Shown here one piece after another: positions 47,565-56,352 of a stretch of DNA of 64,000 bases. The notes under the pieces were generated by a model. It worked only from the letters and a program-made list of their open reading frames with translations. It was not told the DNA's origin and did no database searches. This DNA comes from DASQFQ01 sp963722815 (GTDB taxonomy: Bacteria; Actinomycetota; Thermoleophilia; Solirubrobacterales; Solirubrobacteraceae), in assembly GCA_963722815.1 (NCBI GenBank), contig CAVROM010000004.1, positions 349,505-413,504 on the forward strand. The letters run 5' to 3'. A program made the translations under genes and the position numbers. Each line of letters starts with the position of its first letter. Positions within the stretch are counted from its first letter, which is position 1.

Positions 47565-48379
47565 CCGGGCTCCACGTCCGTGAGCTGGGGCGAGGCGTAG
47601 CCGGTGACGAGCCGCTAGGCGAGGCAGTGCACCCGGTGGTGCTCCTCCACGCCGGCCCGGGCCTGGACGGCTCGATCTTCCTGCCCGGCGCCGAGGCGCT
47701 GGCGTCGGATCACCGGCTGCTGCTGGTCGACCTGCCGGGCAACGGGCGCTCGCCGGACCCTGAGGAGTGGACGCTCGCCGCGCACGCCCGCGCGCTGGAG
47801 GAGCTCGTCGCGCCGCTCGGCGACTACACGCTGCTCGGGCACTCGTTCGGCGGCTTCGTGGCGCTGCAGCACCTCGCCGACTTCCCCGGCAGCGCGAGCC
47901 GGCTGATCGCCTCCTGCACGGACGCCGACGAGGAGCCGGCGCCGGGCGTCGGCGACCCCGAAGCCGCCTACGCGAACCTGCCGCCGGACGTCGAGGCCGC
48001 CTTCGAGCTCGAGGAGCGCCTGACGAACGACGAGGAGGCGCGCGAGGCGTGGCTCGGCCAGCTGCCGTTCTTCGCGCCCGATCCCGAGCCGGTGCGGGCG
48101 GCGTTCGCCGACGTCGTCTTCCGCCATCAGGCGATGCTCCACGCGTCCGAGGGCGGCGAGCTGCACGCGCTGACCGCGCTCGCCACCAGCGAGATCCCGG
48201 TGCTGGCGATCGCCGGCGAGCACGACAAGGGCACGCCGCCGGCGGCCGCGCGCCGGATCGCCGCCACTGCGCCGCGGGGCGAGCTGGTGATCCTCGACGG
48301 CGTCGGGCACTTCCCGTTCGCCGAGGCGCCCGAGGCCTACTGGGGCGCCGTGCGCAGCTGGCTCGACCGCACCCGCTGA
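47561..48379 (+). CDS. Alpha/beta hydrolase, probable non-ATG start
   Basis: An alpha/beta hydrolase of the proline-iminopeptidase/esterase type: VVLLHAGPGLDG as oxyanion region, LLGHSFGGFVALQH as nucleophile elbow, an Asp in IAGEHDKGTPP and His in DGVGHFPFAEAP. Homologous N-terminal sequence (LTGLHVRELGRG) reaches a CTG at 47561 that overlaps the ilvN stop and follows GGGGAG, so CTG may be the start. The first standard start is GTG 47627, which would cut off the first strand. It has no known role in branched-chain metabolism. Confidence 0.78.
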   Translation: MTGLHVRELGRGVAGDEPLGEAVHPVVLLHAGPGLDGSIFLPGAEALASDHRLLLVDLPGNGRSPDPEEWTLAAHARALEELVAPLGDYTLLGHSFGGFVALQHLADFPGSASRLIASCTDADEEPAPGVGDPEAAYANLPPDVEAAFELEERLTNDEEAREAWLGQLPFFAPDPEPVRAAFADVVFRHQAMLHASEGGELHALTALATSEIPVLAIAGEHDKGTPPAAARRIAATAPRGELVILDGVGHFPFAEAPEAYWGAVRSWLDRTR

Positions 48380-48383
48380 GCGG

Positions 48384-49679
48384 TCACCCGCGGATGCGAT
48401 CGCAGGAGAGGGCGGCCTCCCACGGATACGAGAGCGGGGCGACGCGGATGTCCACGACGCTCTGCGCGACGCAGGTCTGCCGCGCCTGGGCGAGCGAGTC
48501 CGCCCAGTCGGGGCCGAGGCTGCGCTCGGTGGTGCCGGTCGTCGAGGCGACGACGATCACCACCACGAGCGTGGCGAGGCGCGCGGCCCAGGCGCCGCGG
48601 CGGTCGACGAGCAGTAGCGCCGGCACCCACGCGAGGACCAGCGGCGCGTACGTGTAGCGCGCGCCGCCGCTGAACAGCTGGCCCAGGTGGGGCGCCATCT
48701 CGGTCGTGCCGCGGATCGCCAGCGGCACCGAGAACAGCACCAGCGACCCAGCGCCGGCGAGCAGCGCGTGGCGGCGCTGCGCCGCGCTGCCGCTCCTGGC
48801 CGCCTGCACCGCGAGCCCGGCCACGATCGCCAGCGCCACCCACGCCGCGGCCCAGCCGGCGGAGAGCCACAGTTGCCCGAACCACGAGTCGCCCAGCACC
48901 GCGGGGCCGGCGACGCGCTGGGCGTAGATGGCCGGCAGGTCGAGCGGCGAGAAGGCCGAAACGCTCTCGGGGCCGGAGGAGGTCAGCACGGCCAGTGCCT
49001 GCGCGGCGAGCCCGCACAGCGCGGCGGCGGGGATCGCGCGCGCTCCGAGCTGGGAGCGCAGCAGGCCGCCGGGGCGCAGCACGAGCAGCGGCAGCAGCAG
49101 GGCCAGCATCGGATCGCTCAGCGCCGTGAAGCCCACCACGGCGGTCGCCGCGGCGGCCTCGCGCCGGCTCGCGGGCCTGTGCAGGAACGCGAAGAACGAA
49201 GCCAGCATCCCGTACCAGTGGAAGTTCGCGGCGGACCCCCCGATCTCGATCAGCGTCTGCGGCGCGAACACGTACAGCGCCACGAGCAGCGCCCGCGCGA
49301 GCCGCGTCTCGAAGACCGAGCGCGCCGCCACCCAGACGTAGGCGGCCAGCAGCGACACGACGACGGCCGAGTTGATCGCGACCACCGCGGCGGCGGCGGA
49401 GAGCGGCAGCAGCGCGGCGGGCTCGACGATCAGCCGCGGGACGATGTGCAGGTAGCCCGCGTACGTCGTGCCGAGCGCCTCGGGAAAGGAGCGGTCGAGC
49501 GCCTGGGAGAGGAAGACGGTGGCGTCCTCGGTCCACATCACCCGCCACGCGGGGATCCCGGGCGCGCGCACGAGCTGCAGCGCACTGGCGACCACGACCC
49601 ACCCGAGTAGCAGCAGCGGGGCCGGCAGGCGGAGCGCGCGCGGGAGCGGGCGCGCGGCGGCGGAAGGGGACGAGCCCAT
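48384..49679 (-). CDS. Polytopic membrane protein, GT-C-like
   Basis: A 431-residue protein with about ten hydrophobic helices. The segment WTEDATVFLSQALDRSFPEA after helix 1 carries the acidic loop typical of GT-C glycosyltransferases that use lipid-linked sugars. The C-terminal 45 residues are extracytoplasmic with two cysteines. The family is inferred from topology. ATG 49679 has GGGAG just upstream. A longer open frame reaching 50936 is antisense to menF and was rejected. Confidence 0.65.
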   Translation of the reverse strand: MGSSPSAAARPLPRALRLPAPLLLLGWVVVASALQLVRAPGIPAWRVMWTEDATVFLSQALDRSFPEALGTTYAGYLHIVPRLIVEPAALLPLSAAAAVVAINSAVVVSLLAAYVWVAARSVFETRLARALLVALYVFAPQTLIEIGGSAANFHWYGMLASFFAFLHRPASRREAAAATAVVGFTALSDPMLALLLPLLVLRPGGLLRSQLGARAIPAAALCGLAAQALAVLTSSGPESVSAFSPLDLPAIYAQRVAGPAVLGDSWFGQLWLSAGWAAAWVALAIVAGLAVQAARSGSAAQRRHALLAGAGSLVLFSVPLAIRGTTEMAPHLGQLFSGGARYTYAPLVLAWVPALLLVDRRGAWAARLATLVVVIVVASTTGTTERSLGPDWADSLAQARQTCVAQSVVDIRVAPLSYPWEAALSCDRIRG

Positions 49680-49769
49680 GCTCCCTGATCGGCCCCAGCC
49701 GCCCCCGCCATGAGTCGTGTGCCCCACCGCACGGCGCGCTTTCGGCGGCGTTCGTAGGCTTGGTGGCGG

Positions 49770-51212
49770 ATGACGCTGCATCTCACCGGCACCCGCGAGC
49801 CGTTCACGCTGCGCTTCGAGCAGCGCGCGGAGCTCGCGGCCCGCTGCGCCCGCGCCGTGCGGCGCGCCCGGCGGCAGGGCGAGGAGGTGCTCGTGGGGCT
49901 GACCGTGGAGCTCGATCGCGCCGTCGACCCGAGCGCGGTCGTGTTCGCCTCGCGCGCCACCGGCGAGGACTGGTTCGCCTACGAGCAGCCCGCCCGCGGC
50001 GGCGCCGCCGTCGCCGCGCTCGGCGCGCTGCGGCGGCTGGAGGCCGACGGCCCCGGGCGCTTCGCCGCCGTCGCCGCCGCCTGGCGCGAGCTGGCCGGCG
50101 GCGCGGTCGCCGGCGACGACCCCGGTCCTCCCGGCTCCGGCCTCGTCGCGGTCGGCGGCTTCGCGTTCGCGCCCGACGGCGGCAGCGCCCCGCACTGGAC
50201 CGGCTTCGGCGCCGGCGCGCTGGTCGTCCCCGAGGTCGCGCTCGCGCGCCGCAGCGGCGAGGTCAGCCTGACCGTCGCCGCCCTCGCCGCTCCCGACGAC
50301 GTCCCCGAACAGCTCGCCGAGCGGATGGCCGCGCGCGTCGCCGCGCTGCGCGATGCCGAGCTGCCGCTGCTCGACCCCGCGCCCGCCGGGCGCTTCAAGA
50401 TCGCCGGCGTCGCGCCGCCCGAGCACTACGTCGAGGCGGTGGCGCGCGCCGTCGAGCGGATCCGCGCCGGCGCGCTCGAGAAGGTCGTGCTCGCGCGCGA
50501 GGTCGCCGTCCACGCCCCGACGCCGCACGACGCCGCGGCCGTCTTCGGCGTCCTGCGCTCGGCGTTCGGCTCCTGCTTCGTCTTCTGCGCCGGCCGCGGC
50601 GAGAGCGCGTTCGTCGCCGCCTCGCCCGAGCTGCTCGTGCGCCGCGAGGGGCTGCGCGCGCAGTCGGTCGCGCTCGCCGGCTCGATCCGGCGCTCCGCCG
50701 ACCCGGCCGTCGACGACCACCTCGGCGAGCAGCTGCTGGGCTCGGCCAAGGACCGCGAGGAGCAGGCGATCGTCGCCCACCGGATCGCGCGCGTGCTGCG
50801 GCCGCACGCGGTGTGGGTCGCCGCGCCGAGCGAGCCGGCGGTGATCAAGGTCGCCAACATCCAGCACCTCGCCACCCCGATCCGCGCCCAGCTCACCCAC
50901 CCGGTGAGCGTGGTCGAGCTGGCCGGGATGCTGCACCCGACCCCGGCCGTCGGCGGCGAGCCGTTCGCGGTCGCGGAGCCGCTCATCCCGGCGCTCGAGG
51001 GCCTCGACCGCGGTTGGTACGCCGGCCCGGTCGGCTGGACCGACGCCAACGAGGACGGCGAGTTCTGCGTCGCGCTGCGCTGCGCGCTCCTGCGCGGGAC
51101 CGAGGCGCGGCTCTACGCCGGCGTCGGCGTGGTGCGCGACTCCGACCCGGCGGCCGAGCTGGCCGAGACCGAGGTCAAGCTGGGGGCGCTGCTCCCGGTG
51201 CTGTCCGGCTGA
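49770..51212 (+). CDS. menF: Isochorismate synthase
   Basis: A 480-residue chorismate-using enzyme, first step of menaquinone synthesis. The C-terminal catalytic domain has IRAGALEKVVLAREVAV, ASPELLVRREG, LAGSIRRSADP, KDREEQAIVAHRI and IQHLATPIRAQL, then DRGWYAGPVGW and LYAGVGVVRDSDP, which match MenF/EntC. Anthranilate synthase is unlikely given the men genes nearby. TAGGCT lies 9 nt before the ATG. The 3' end overlaps egtD by 38 nt. Confidence 0.93.
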   Translation: MTLHLTGTREPFTLRFEQRAELAARCARAVRRARRQGEEVLVGLTVELDRAVDPSAVVFASRATGEDWFAYEQPARGGAAVAALGALRRLEADGPGRFAAVAAAWRELAGGAVAGDDPGPPGSGLVAVGGFAFAPDGGSAPHWTGFGAGALVVPEVALARRSGEVSLTVAALAAPDDVPEQLAERMAARVAALRDAELPLLDPAPAGRFKIAGVAPPEHYVEAVARAVERIRAGALEKVVLAREVAVHAPTPHDAAAVFGVLRSAFGSCFVFCAGRGESAFVAASPELLVRREGLRAQSVALAGSIRRSADPAVDDHLGEQLLGSAKDREEQAIVAHRIARVLRPHAVWVAAPSEPAVIKVANIQHLATPIRAQLTHPVSVVELAGMLHPTPAVGGEPFAVAEPLIPALEGLDRGWYAGPVGWTDANEDGEFCVALRCALLRGTEARLYAGVGVVRDSDPAAELAETEVKLGALLPVLSG

Positions 51213-52140
51213 GCGAGAGGGCGAACAGCCCCTCCGGGTCGGTCATCCACTCGACAAGCTCGAGCCCGGCGGCGCCGAGGTCCGACTCGACGCGCTCGCG
51301 GGTGAACTTGGCCGAGATCTCCGTCCGCAGCTCCTCGCCGCGGTCGAACTCGAGTTCGAGGTCGATCGCCGCCACCCGCACCGAGTGGGCGCGGCGGGCG
51401 CGCAGCCGCATCTCGACCCACTCGCGCGCCTCGTCGTAGAAGGCGACGTGCTCGAAGTTGGCAGCGTCGAAGTCGGCGTCGAGCTCGCGGTTGAGGACGC
51501 GCAGCATGTTGAGGTTGAACTCGGCGGTGACGCCCTGGCTGTCGTCGTAGGCCGCCTCGAGCACCGCCGGATCCTTGACCAGGTCGGTGCCGAGCAGCAG
51601 GAAGCTTTCGTCGTCGAGCCGGGCGCCCAGCTCGCGCAGGAAGCGCCGGCGCGAGCCGGGGGTGAAGTTGCCGATCGTGCCGCCGAGGAAGGCGACGATG
51701 CGCGGGACGCCGGGCTGCGGCGGCGGGATCTCGGCGAGGTCGTGCTCGAAGTCGCCGGTGATGCCGTCGACCTCGAGGCCGGGGTACTCCTCGGCCAGCG
51801 CGGCGGCGGTGTCGCGGACCATGCCGCCGTCGACGTCGAACGGCACGTAGCGCTCGATCGCCCCTCCTTCGAGTAATACGCGCGTCTTGTCGGCGGTGCC
51901 GGCGCCCAGCTCGACGAGCTCTCGCGCGCCGGTCACCGCCACGATGTCGTCCGCGCGGGCCTCGAGGATCGCCCGCTCGGCGCGGGTCGGGTAGTACTCG
52001 GGCAGCTCGGTGATGCGGTCGAACAGCTCGGAGCCGCGGGCGTCGTAGAAGTACTTGGGCGGCAGCTCCTTGGCCGGGCGGGTGAGGCCGTCGAGCGCGT
52101 CGTCGGCGAGCGTGCGGCGCGCCGCGCGGAGGGTGGTCAT
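51175..52140 (-). CDS. egtD: L-histidine N-alpha-methyltransferase (EgtD)
   Basis: A 321-residue SAM-dependent methyltransferase that trimethylates histidine to hercynine for ergothioneine. Motifs: PPKYFYDARGSELFDRITEL near the start, ELVELGAGTADKTRVLL for SAM, VAFLGGTIGNFTPGSRRRF and FNLNMLRVLNRELDADFD. The ATG overlaps the egtB stop. It converges on menF with a 38-nt overlap. Confidence 0.95.
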   Translation of the reverse strand: MTTLRAARRTLADDALDGLTRPAKELPPKYFYDARGSELFDRITELPEYYPTRAERAILEARADDIVAVTGARELVELGAGTADKTRVLLEGGAIERYVPFDVDGGMVRDTAAALAEEYPGLEVDGITGDFEHDLAEIPPPQPGVPRIVAFLGGTIGNFTPGSRRRFLRELGARLDDESFLLLGTDLVKDPAVLEAAYDDSQGVTAEFNLNMLRVLNRELDADFDAANFEHVAFYDEAREWVEMRLRARRAHSVRVAAIDLELEFDRGEELRTEISAKFTRERVESDLGAAGLELVEWMTDPEGLFALSLSRTAPGAAPPA

Positions 52141-53372
52141 GCGTCCCATGCCAGCCGCACCCCGGAGAAGATCTGCCGCCGCTGGGGGAGGTCCCAGTTG
52201 CGGAACGTCGGGTTGGCGACGCGCGAGCGGGTCGCCCACGAGCCGCCGCGGAGGACGTAGTGGCCGTCGCGGAAGAAGACCTCGGAGTACTCGCGGTAGG
52301 GATGGGCGACGAAGCCGCGATAGCCGTCGAACTCCGTCGCGGTCCACTCCCACGTGTCGCCCAGCATGCCGAGCGGGACGCCGGGCGGGCCGTCCCCGAC
52401 CGGGTGCGGGCCGAGGCCGTTCTGATCAAGGTTCGGGGCGGGGGAGAACCGGGTGGGTGGGGACTGGTTCCAGGTCGCCGCCTTCTCCCACTCCGCTTCG
52501 GTCGGGAGCCGGGCGTCGTGGGCTCTGGCGAGGGCGTCGGCCTCGAACCAGGAGAGGTGGACCACCGGCTCGTCGGGATGCAGAGGCGACCATCCGTCGA
52601 TGCGCCACTGCCGCCATCCGTCCGGACCGGCGGCCCAGCCTTGCGGGTGTGTGATGTCGTAGTCCTCCTTCCACGACCAGCCTTCGTCGGACCACCACTC
52701 GCGCCGCTGGTAGCCGCCGCCCTCGACGAAGCGCAGGAAGGTGGCGTTGGTGATCGCGGTGCGGCCGATGCGGAAGGCGGGGAGGTCGCGCCCGTGGCGG
52801 GGGCGCTCGTTGTCGTAGGAGAAGCGCTCGTTCGGCGCGCCCATCGTGAACGGCCCGGCGGGGATGTCGACGGGCTCGAGGCCGGTGGCGCCGGGTGCCG
52901 CGGTGCGGCGGGGCGCGGCGGCCAGGCCGGGCGCGGTCGGCAGCTGGGCGAGCTCGATCGCCTGCAGCATCGTCTCGTTGTGCTGGTGCTCGTGCTGGAG
53001 CACCATCTCGTGGACGTCGCCGGGGCCCTCGCGCTCGAGGATCGCCAGCGCGCGGGCGCGAACGCCGGCGAGATAGTCGACCGCCTCGGCGCGGTTGAGG
53101 ATCGGCAGGTCGCCGCGGACGGCGCGCGGCGTCTCGAACGCGTCGTACATCGCGGCGAGCTCGGGGTGCAGCAGCGGCTCGCCGCCGTGACGGTGCACGA
53201 GCCACAGGTCCTCGTAGGCGGCGATGTGCGCGAGATCCCACGCGAGCGGGCTCATCAGCGCGGAGTGCGCGGTCTCCACCTGCTCGTCGGAGAACGGCTC
53301 GACCATCGCGAGCGTGCGCTGCCGGGCCTCGGCGAGGGCGTCGGCGATCTCGGTGATGACAGGCACGGACAC
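52137..53372 (-). CDS. egtB: Hercynine oxygenase (EgtB)
   Basis: A 411-residue non-haem iron enzyme joining hercynine to a cysteine-containing thiol to form the sulfoxide. An N-terminal DinB-like domain supplies iron ligands (LAHIAAYEDLWLVHRH and LQHEHQHNETM). A formylglycine-generating-enzyme-like domain follows with FTMGAPNERFSYDNERP and LRGGSWATRSRVANPTFRN. It forms an operon with egtD; egtA, egtC and egtE are not adjacent, so either they lie elsewhere or cysteine is used directly. Confidence 0.95.
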   Translation of the reverse strand: MSVPVITEIADALAEARQRTLAMVEPFSDEQVETAHSALMSPLAWDLAHIAAYEDLWLVHRHGGEPLLHPELAAMYDAFETPRAVRGDLPILNRAEAVDYLAGVRARALAILEREGPGDVHEMVLQHEHQHNETMLQAIELAQLPTAPGLAAAPRRTAAPGATGLEPVDIPAGPFTMGAPNERFSYDNERPRHGRDLPAFRIGRTAITNATFLRFVEGGGYQRREWWSDEGWSWKEDYDITHPQGWAAGPDGWRQWRIDGWSPLHPDEPVVHLSWFEADALARAHDARLPTEAEWEKAATWNQSPPTRFSPAPNLDQNGLGPHPVGDGPPGVPLGMLGDTWEWTATEFDGYRGFVAHPYREYSEVFFRDGHYVLRGGSWATRSRVANPTFRNWDLPQRRQIFSGVRLAWDA

Positions 53373-53414
53373 TGTCGTCGAAACCCTACGGAATCCGTTA
53401 CGCGAACTCGCCGA

Positions 53415-53675
53415 CTAGGCGCTCCGGCGCGCCTTGCGCCACACGTCGCACACCTCGCGGACCGTGGCGGTGCGGTACGAGATGCGCGAGTCGAGCGGCC
53501 GGAGGCAGAGCTCGAAGCGCCCGCTCTCCTGCTGGTCGAGCTCGGTGACCAGCGCGTGGAAGCGCCGGCCCTTCTTGTCCACCAGGACGATGTCGCCGGG
53601 GGCGATGCCCTTGGAGGTGATGCGGGGCTCGGGCGGCGGGGGCGCTGCCGGGGTGTCGATCAGGCTCTGTTGCAC
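53415..53675 (-). CDS. Hypothetical 86-residue protein
   Basis: Starts at GTG 53675, 11 nt after the menD stop, on the same strand. After a Pro-rich N-terminus it has a compact domain with GIAPGDIVLVDKKGRRFHAL and LRPLDSRISYRTATVREV, suggesting a small beta-barrel (SH3-like or OB-like) and a basic C-terminal helix. I do not recognise the family. Position between menD and egtB gives no clear function. Confidence 0.6.
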   Translation of the reverse strand: MQQSLIDTPAAPPPPEPRITSKGIAPGDIVLVDKKGRRFHALVTELDQQESGRFELCLRPLDSRISYRTATVREVCDVWRKARRSA

Positions 53676-53686
53676 GGTCGGTGACG

Positions 53687-55393
53687 CTAGGTCCCGCCGC
53701 GGACGGACTGCAAGACCGCTTGCCAGACGCGCCGGTGGAGCTCGACGTTCTCCGCGCGATCGGTCCGCACCTCGATGATCGTCGCGCCCGCCCCGAGGGC
53801 GTCGTCGAGCGCGGCGCGGAACGACGGCGGGGTGTCGACGCGCTCGTGGCGGAGCCCGTAGAGCGCGGCGGCATGGGCGAAGTCGAGCCCGTGCGGCGTG
53901 GCGACGTGGCGCTCGAAATCGGCGCCCTCGCGCTCGACCGGGAGGAAGTGGAAGATGCCGCCGCCGTCGTTGTTGATCAGCACGATCGTGAGGTCGAGCT
54001 CCAGGCGGCGCGCGGCGAGCAGGCCGCCGATGTCGTGGGCGAGCGCGACGTCGCCGGTGAGGAGCACGGTGCGGTGGCCGGCGGCGGCGACGCCGAAGGC
54101 GGTGGAGACGGTGCCGTCGATGCCGTTGGCGCCGCGGTTGGAGAGCACGCGCGGCGGGGCGTCGCGGGCGGGGAAGAACGTCTCGACGTCGCGTACGGGC
54201 ATCGAGGAGGCGACGACGAGCACCGCGTCGGGCGGGAGCCGGACGCCGAGCTCGGCCGCCACCCGTGGCTCGGAGAGATCGGGAAGGGTGGCCGCGATGG
54301 CTTCGCCCGCCGCCCGGTCCGCACGCCGCCACTCCTCCAGCCAGCCACGCTCCTCGCGCGGCGCCTCCGGTGCCAGCACGCGCGGGTCGGCGCTGACGAT
54401 CGTCGCCACCGCGCCGGCCGGGTCCTGCCACGCGTTCTCGGCGTCGAAGGCGATCTGCAGCGCGCCGTCGAGGCCGTGCAGCCACTGGCGCAGTGGCTTG
54501 GAGGTGGGGAGGTCGCCGACGCGGATCACCAGGTCCGGCGCGTGGGCCCAGTCGGGGTCGCGCAGCAGCGCGTCGTAGTGCGCGATCGCCGCCGGACCGC
54601 GGCGGGCGCCGGAGAGCGGGTCGGCCAGCAGCGGCAGCGCAAGCGCGTCGGCGAGGCTTGCGAGCGCCTCGCCCAGCCCGGGGTCGCGCTCGCTGCGGCC
54701 GGCGACGATCACGCCGCGCGGGTGGCCGTCGACCGCGGCGCGCAGCCCGTCGAGCAGCGCCGGCGCCGGGGCGAGCCGTGTGCGCGGCCGGGTCACCCAC
54801 GGCCGCTCGCCGGCGCGCCCGCCGCCGCCCGGCTCCTCCTCCGGCAGCGCTTGGTCGAGGACGAGCGGCTCGCGCAGGGCGAAGTTGAGGTGCACGGGTC
54901 CGGGGCGGCCGCCGACGGCGGTCCAGAACGCGCGGCAGGCGAGCTGGCGCAGCCAGCGCATGCGTTCGGGCGTGGCCGGGTGGTCGTCGACCTCGAGGTA
55001 CCACTTGGCGGCGCTGCCGTAGAGCTTGACCTGGTCGATCGTCTGCCCGGCGCCGAGCTCGCGCAGCTCGGGCGGGCGGTCGGCGGTGAGCACGAGCAGC
55101 GGCACGCGCGCCTCGTGGGCCTCGATCACGGCCGGCGCGTAGTTGGCCGCCGCGGTGCCGGAGGTGCACGCGAGCGCGACCGGCAGGCCGGTCGCCTTCG
55201 CCAGCCCGAGCGCGAAGAAGCTCCCGCTGCGCTCGTCGATGTGCGACGTGGCGCGGATCCGCGGCTCGCGCGCGAGCGAGAGCACGAGCGGCGTCGAGCG
55301 CGAGCCGGGCGACGTGCACGCCTCGCGCAGGCCGCAGCGCGCCAGCTCGTCGACGAAGGCGCGCAGGCCGAGGTACGTGTCGGTGGCTGGCAT
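53687..55393 (-). CDS. menD: SEPHCHC synthase (menaquinone step 2)
   Basis: A 568-residue ThDP enzyme adding a succinyl semialdehyde unit from 2-oxoglutarate to isochorismate. CTSPGSRSTPLVLSL and SHIDERSGSFFALGLAKATG form the N-terminal signature with the catalytic Glu. LACTSGTAAANYAPAVIEA and TADRPPELRELGAGQTIDQ follow, and the ThDP motif is GDVALAHDIGGLL to INNDGGGIFHFLP. Its start codon overlaps that of the divergent menH gene within CATG. Confidence 0.95.
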   Translation of the reverse strand: MPATDTYLGLRAFVDELARCGLREACTSPGSRSTPLVLSLAREPRIRATSHIDERSGSFFALGLAKATGLPVALACTSGTAAANYAPAVIEAHEARVPLLVLTADRPPELRELGAGQTIDQVKLYGSAAKWYLEVDDHPATPERMRWLRQLACRAFWTAVGGRPGPVHLNFALREPLVLDQALPEEEPGGGGRAGERPWVTRPRTRLAPAPALLDGLRAAVDGHPRGVIVAGRSERDPGLGEALASLADALALPLLADPLSGARRGPAAIAHYDALLRDPDWAHAPDLVIRVGDLPTSKPLRQWLHGLDGALQIAFDAENAWQDPAGAVATIVSADPRVLAPEAPREERGWLEEWRRADRAAGEAIAATLPDLSEPRVAAELGVRLPPDAVLVVASSMPVRDVETFFPARDAPPRVLSNRGANGIDGTVSTAFGVAAAGHRTVLLTGDVALAHDIGGLLAARRLELDLTIVLINNDGGGIFHFLPVEREGADFERHVATPHGLDFAHAAALYGLRHERVDTPPSFRAALDDALGAGATIIEVRTDRAENVELHRRVWQAVLQSVRGGT

Positions 55394-56086
55394 GCGTTCG
55401 GTGCTGGTGCCCGGCGACCTCGTCCTCCTCCACGGCTTCACGCAGACCGGCGCGAGCTGGGATGGCGTGGTCCGCGAGCTGGCGGGACGCTACCGCGCGC
55501 TGGCTCCCGACCTGGGTCCCGGGCCGTGGGAGGCGGAGCTCGAGCGGCTCGAGGCGCTAGCTGCCGGCCGACTTCACCCTCGGCGGCTACTCGATGGGCG
55601 GGCGGGTCGCGCTGGCCCTGGCGCTGCGGATCCCGCACCGGGTGCGGCGGCTCGTGCTGATCTCCGCGAGTCCGGGCCTCGCCAACGCCGGCGAGCGCGC
55701 CGCCCGGCGGGCGGCCGACGAGGCGCTGCGCCGACCGGATCGAGGCGATCGGGGTCGAGGCGTTCGCCCGCGAGTGGGCGGCGCAGCCGCTGTTCGCCGG
55801 CCAGCCGGCGGAGGTCGCCGCCGCCGCGCACGCGGATCGGCTGCGGCGCAGCGCGGGCGAGCTCGCGGCGCAGTTGCGCGGGCTCGGCACCGGCGCGATG
55901 CCATCGCTGTGGGAGCGGCTCGGCGAGCCGCCGATGCCCGTGAGCGCGGTGGTCGGCGAGCGCGACCCGAAGTTCCGCGCGATCGCGGAGCGGATGGGCT
56001 TCCCGGTCGCGGTCGTGCGGGGCGCCGGCCACGCGCTGCCGCTCGAGGCGCCGGCCGCCGTGGCCGCGCACCTCGCGGTGCCCTAG
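55392..56086 (+). CDS. menH: SHCHC synthase MenH, alpha/beta hydrolase (two apparent frameshifts)
   Basis: Eliminates pyruvate from SEPHCHC to give SHCHC. LVLLHGFTQTGASWDGVV is the conserved MenH oxyanion segment, GGYSMGGRVALALAL the nucleophile elbow, and VVGERDPKF and GAGHALPLEAP give Asp and His. These lie in three frames joined near 55566 and 55735; the motifs are intact, so indels are likely assembly errors. ATG 55392 overlaps the menD start on the other strand; a GTG shortly downstream is an alternative start. Confidence 0.85.
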
Positions 56087-56126
56087 ACCCTTGGCGGCGC
56101 GCCGGAAGCAGAGCTACCCTCGCGCG

Positions 56127-56342
56127 ATGCTCCGGACGAGCCGCACCTACCGGCGCGGGGTGCTGGCGCTGACCTGGCTGGGCGAATGGCGCCTCCCGCC
56201 GCCCGAGCGCCGTGCCGCGCGGAGCGAGCGCGAGGTCGAGCGGCGGCTGTGGCTCGAGCGCGACGACACGCAGCACATGCCGTGGCGGCGCCAGGAGGCG
56301 CTCGAGGCGGAGCGGCGGCGCTGGGCCGGCTGGGGCACGTAG
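56127..56342 (+). CDS. Hypothetical 71-residue Arg-rich protein
   Basis: A short frame with TACCCT 6 nt before ATG 56127, matching the leaderless pattern. The product is strongly basic with many Arg, Glu and Trp residues (RTYRRGVLALTWLGEWRLPP), predicted mostly helical. No family recognised. TAGCCT of the next gene overlaps its stop. Coding status rests on promoter position and codon bias. Confidence 0.5.
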   Translation: MLRTSRTYRRGVLALTWLGEWRLPPPERRAARSEREVERRLWLERDDTQHMPWRRQEALEAERRRWAGWGT

Positions 56343-56352
56343 CCTTCGGCGT

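Noticed and set aside
48384..50936. 850-codon open frame on the minus strand
   Set aside because: Its N-terminal part is antisense to menF with no protein-like motifs. Only the part from ATG 49679 has helices and a plausible start.
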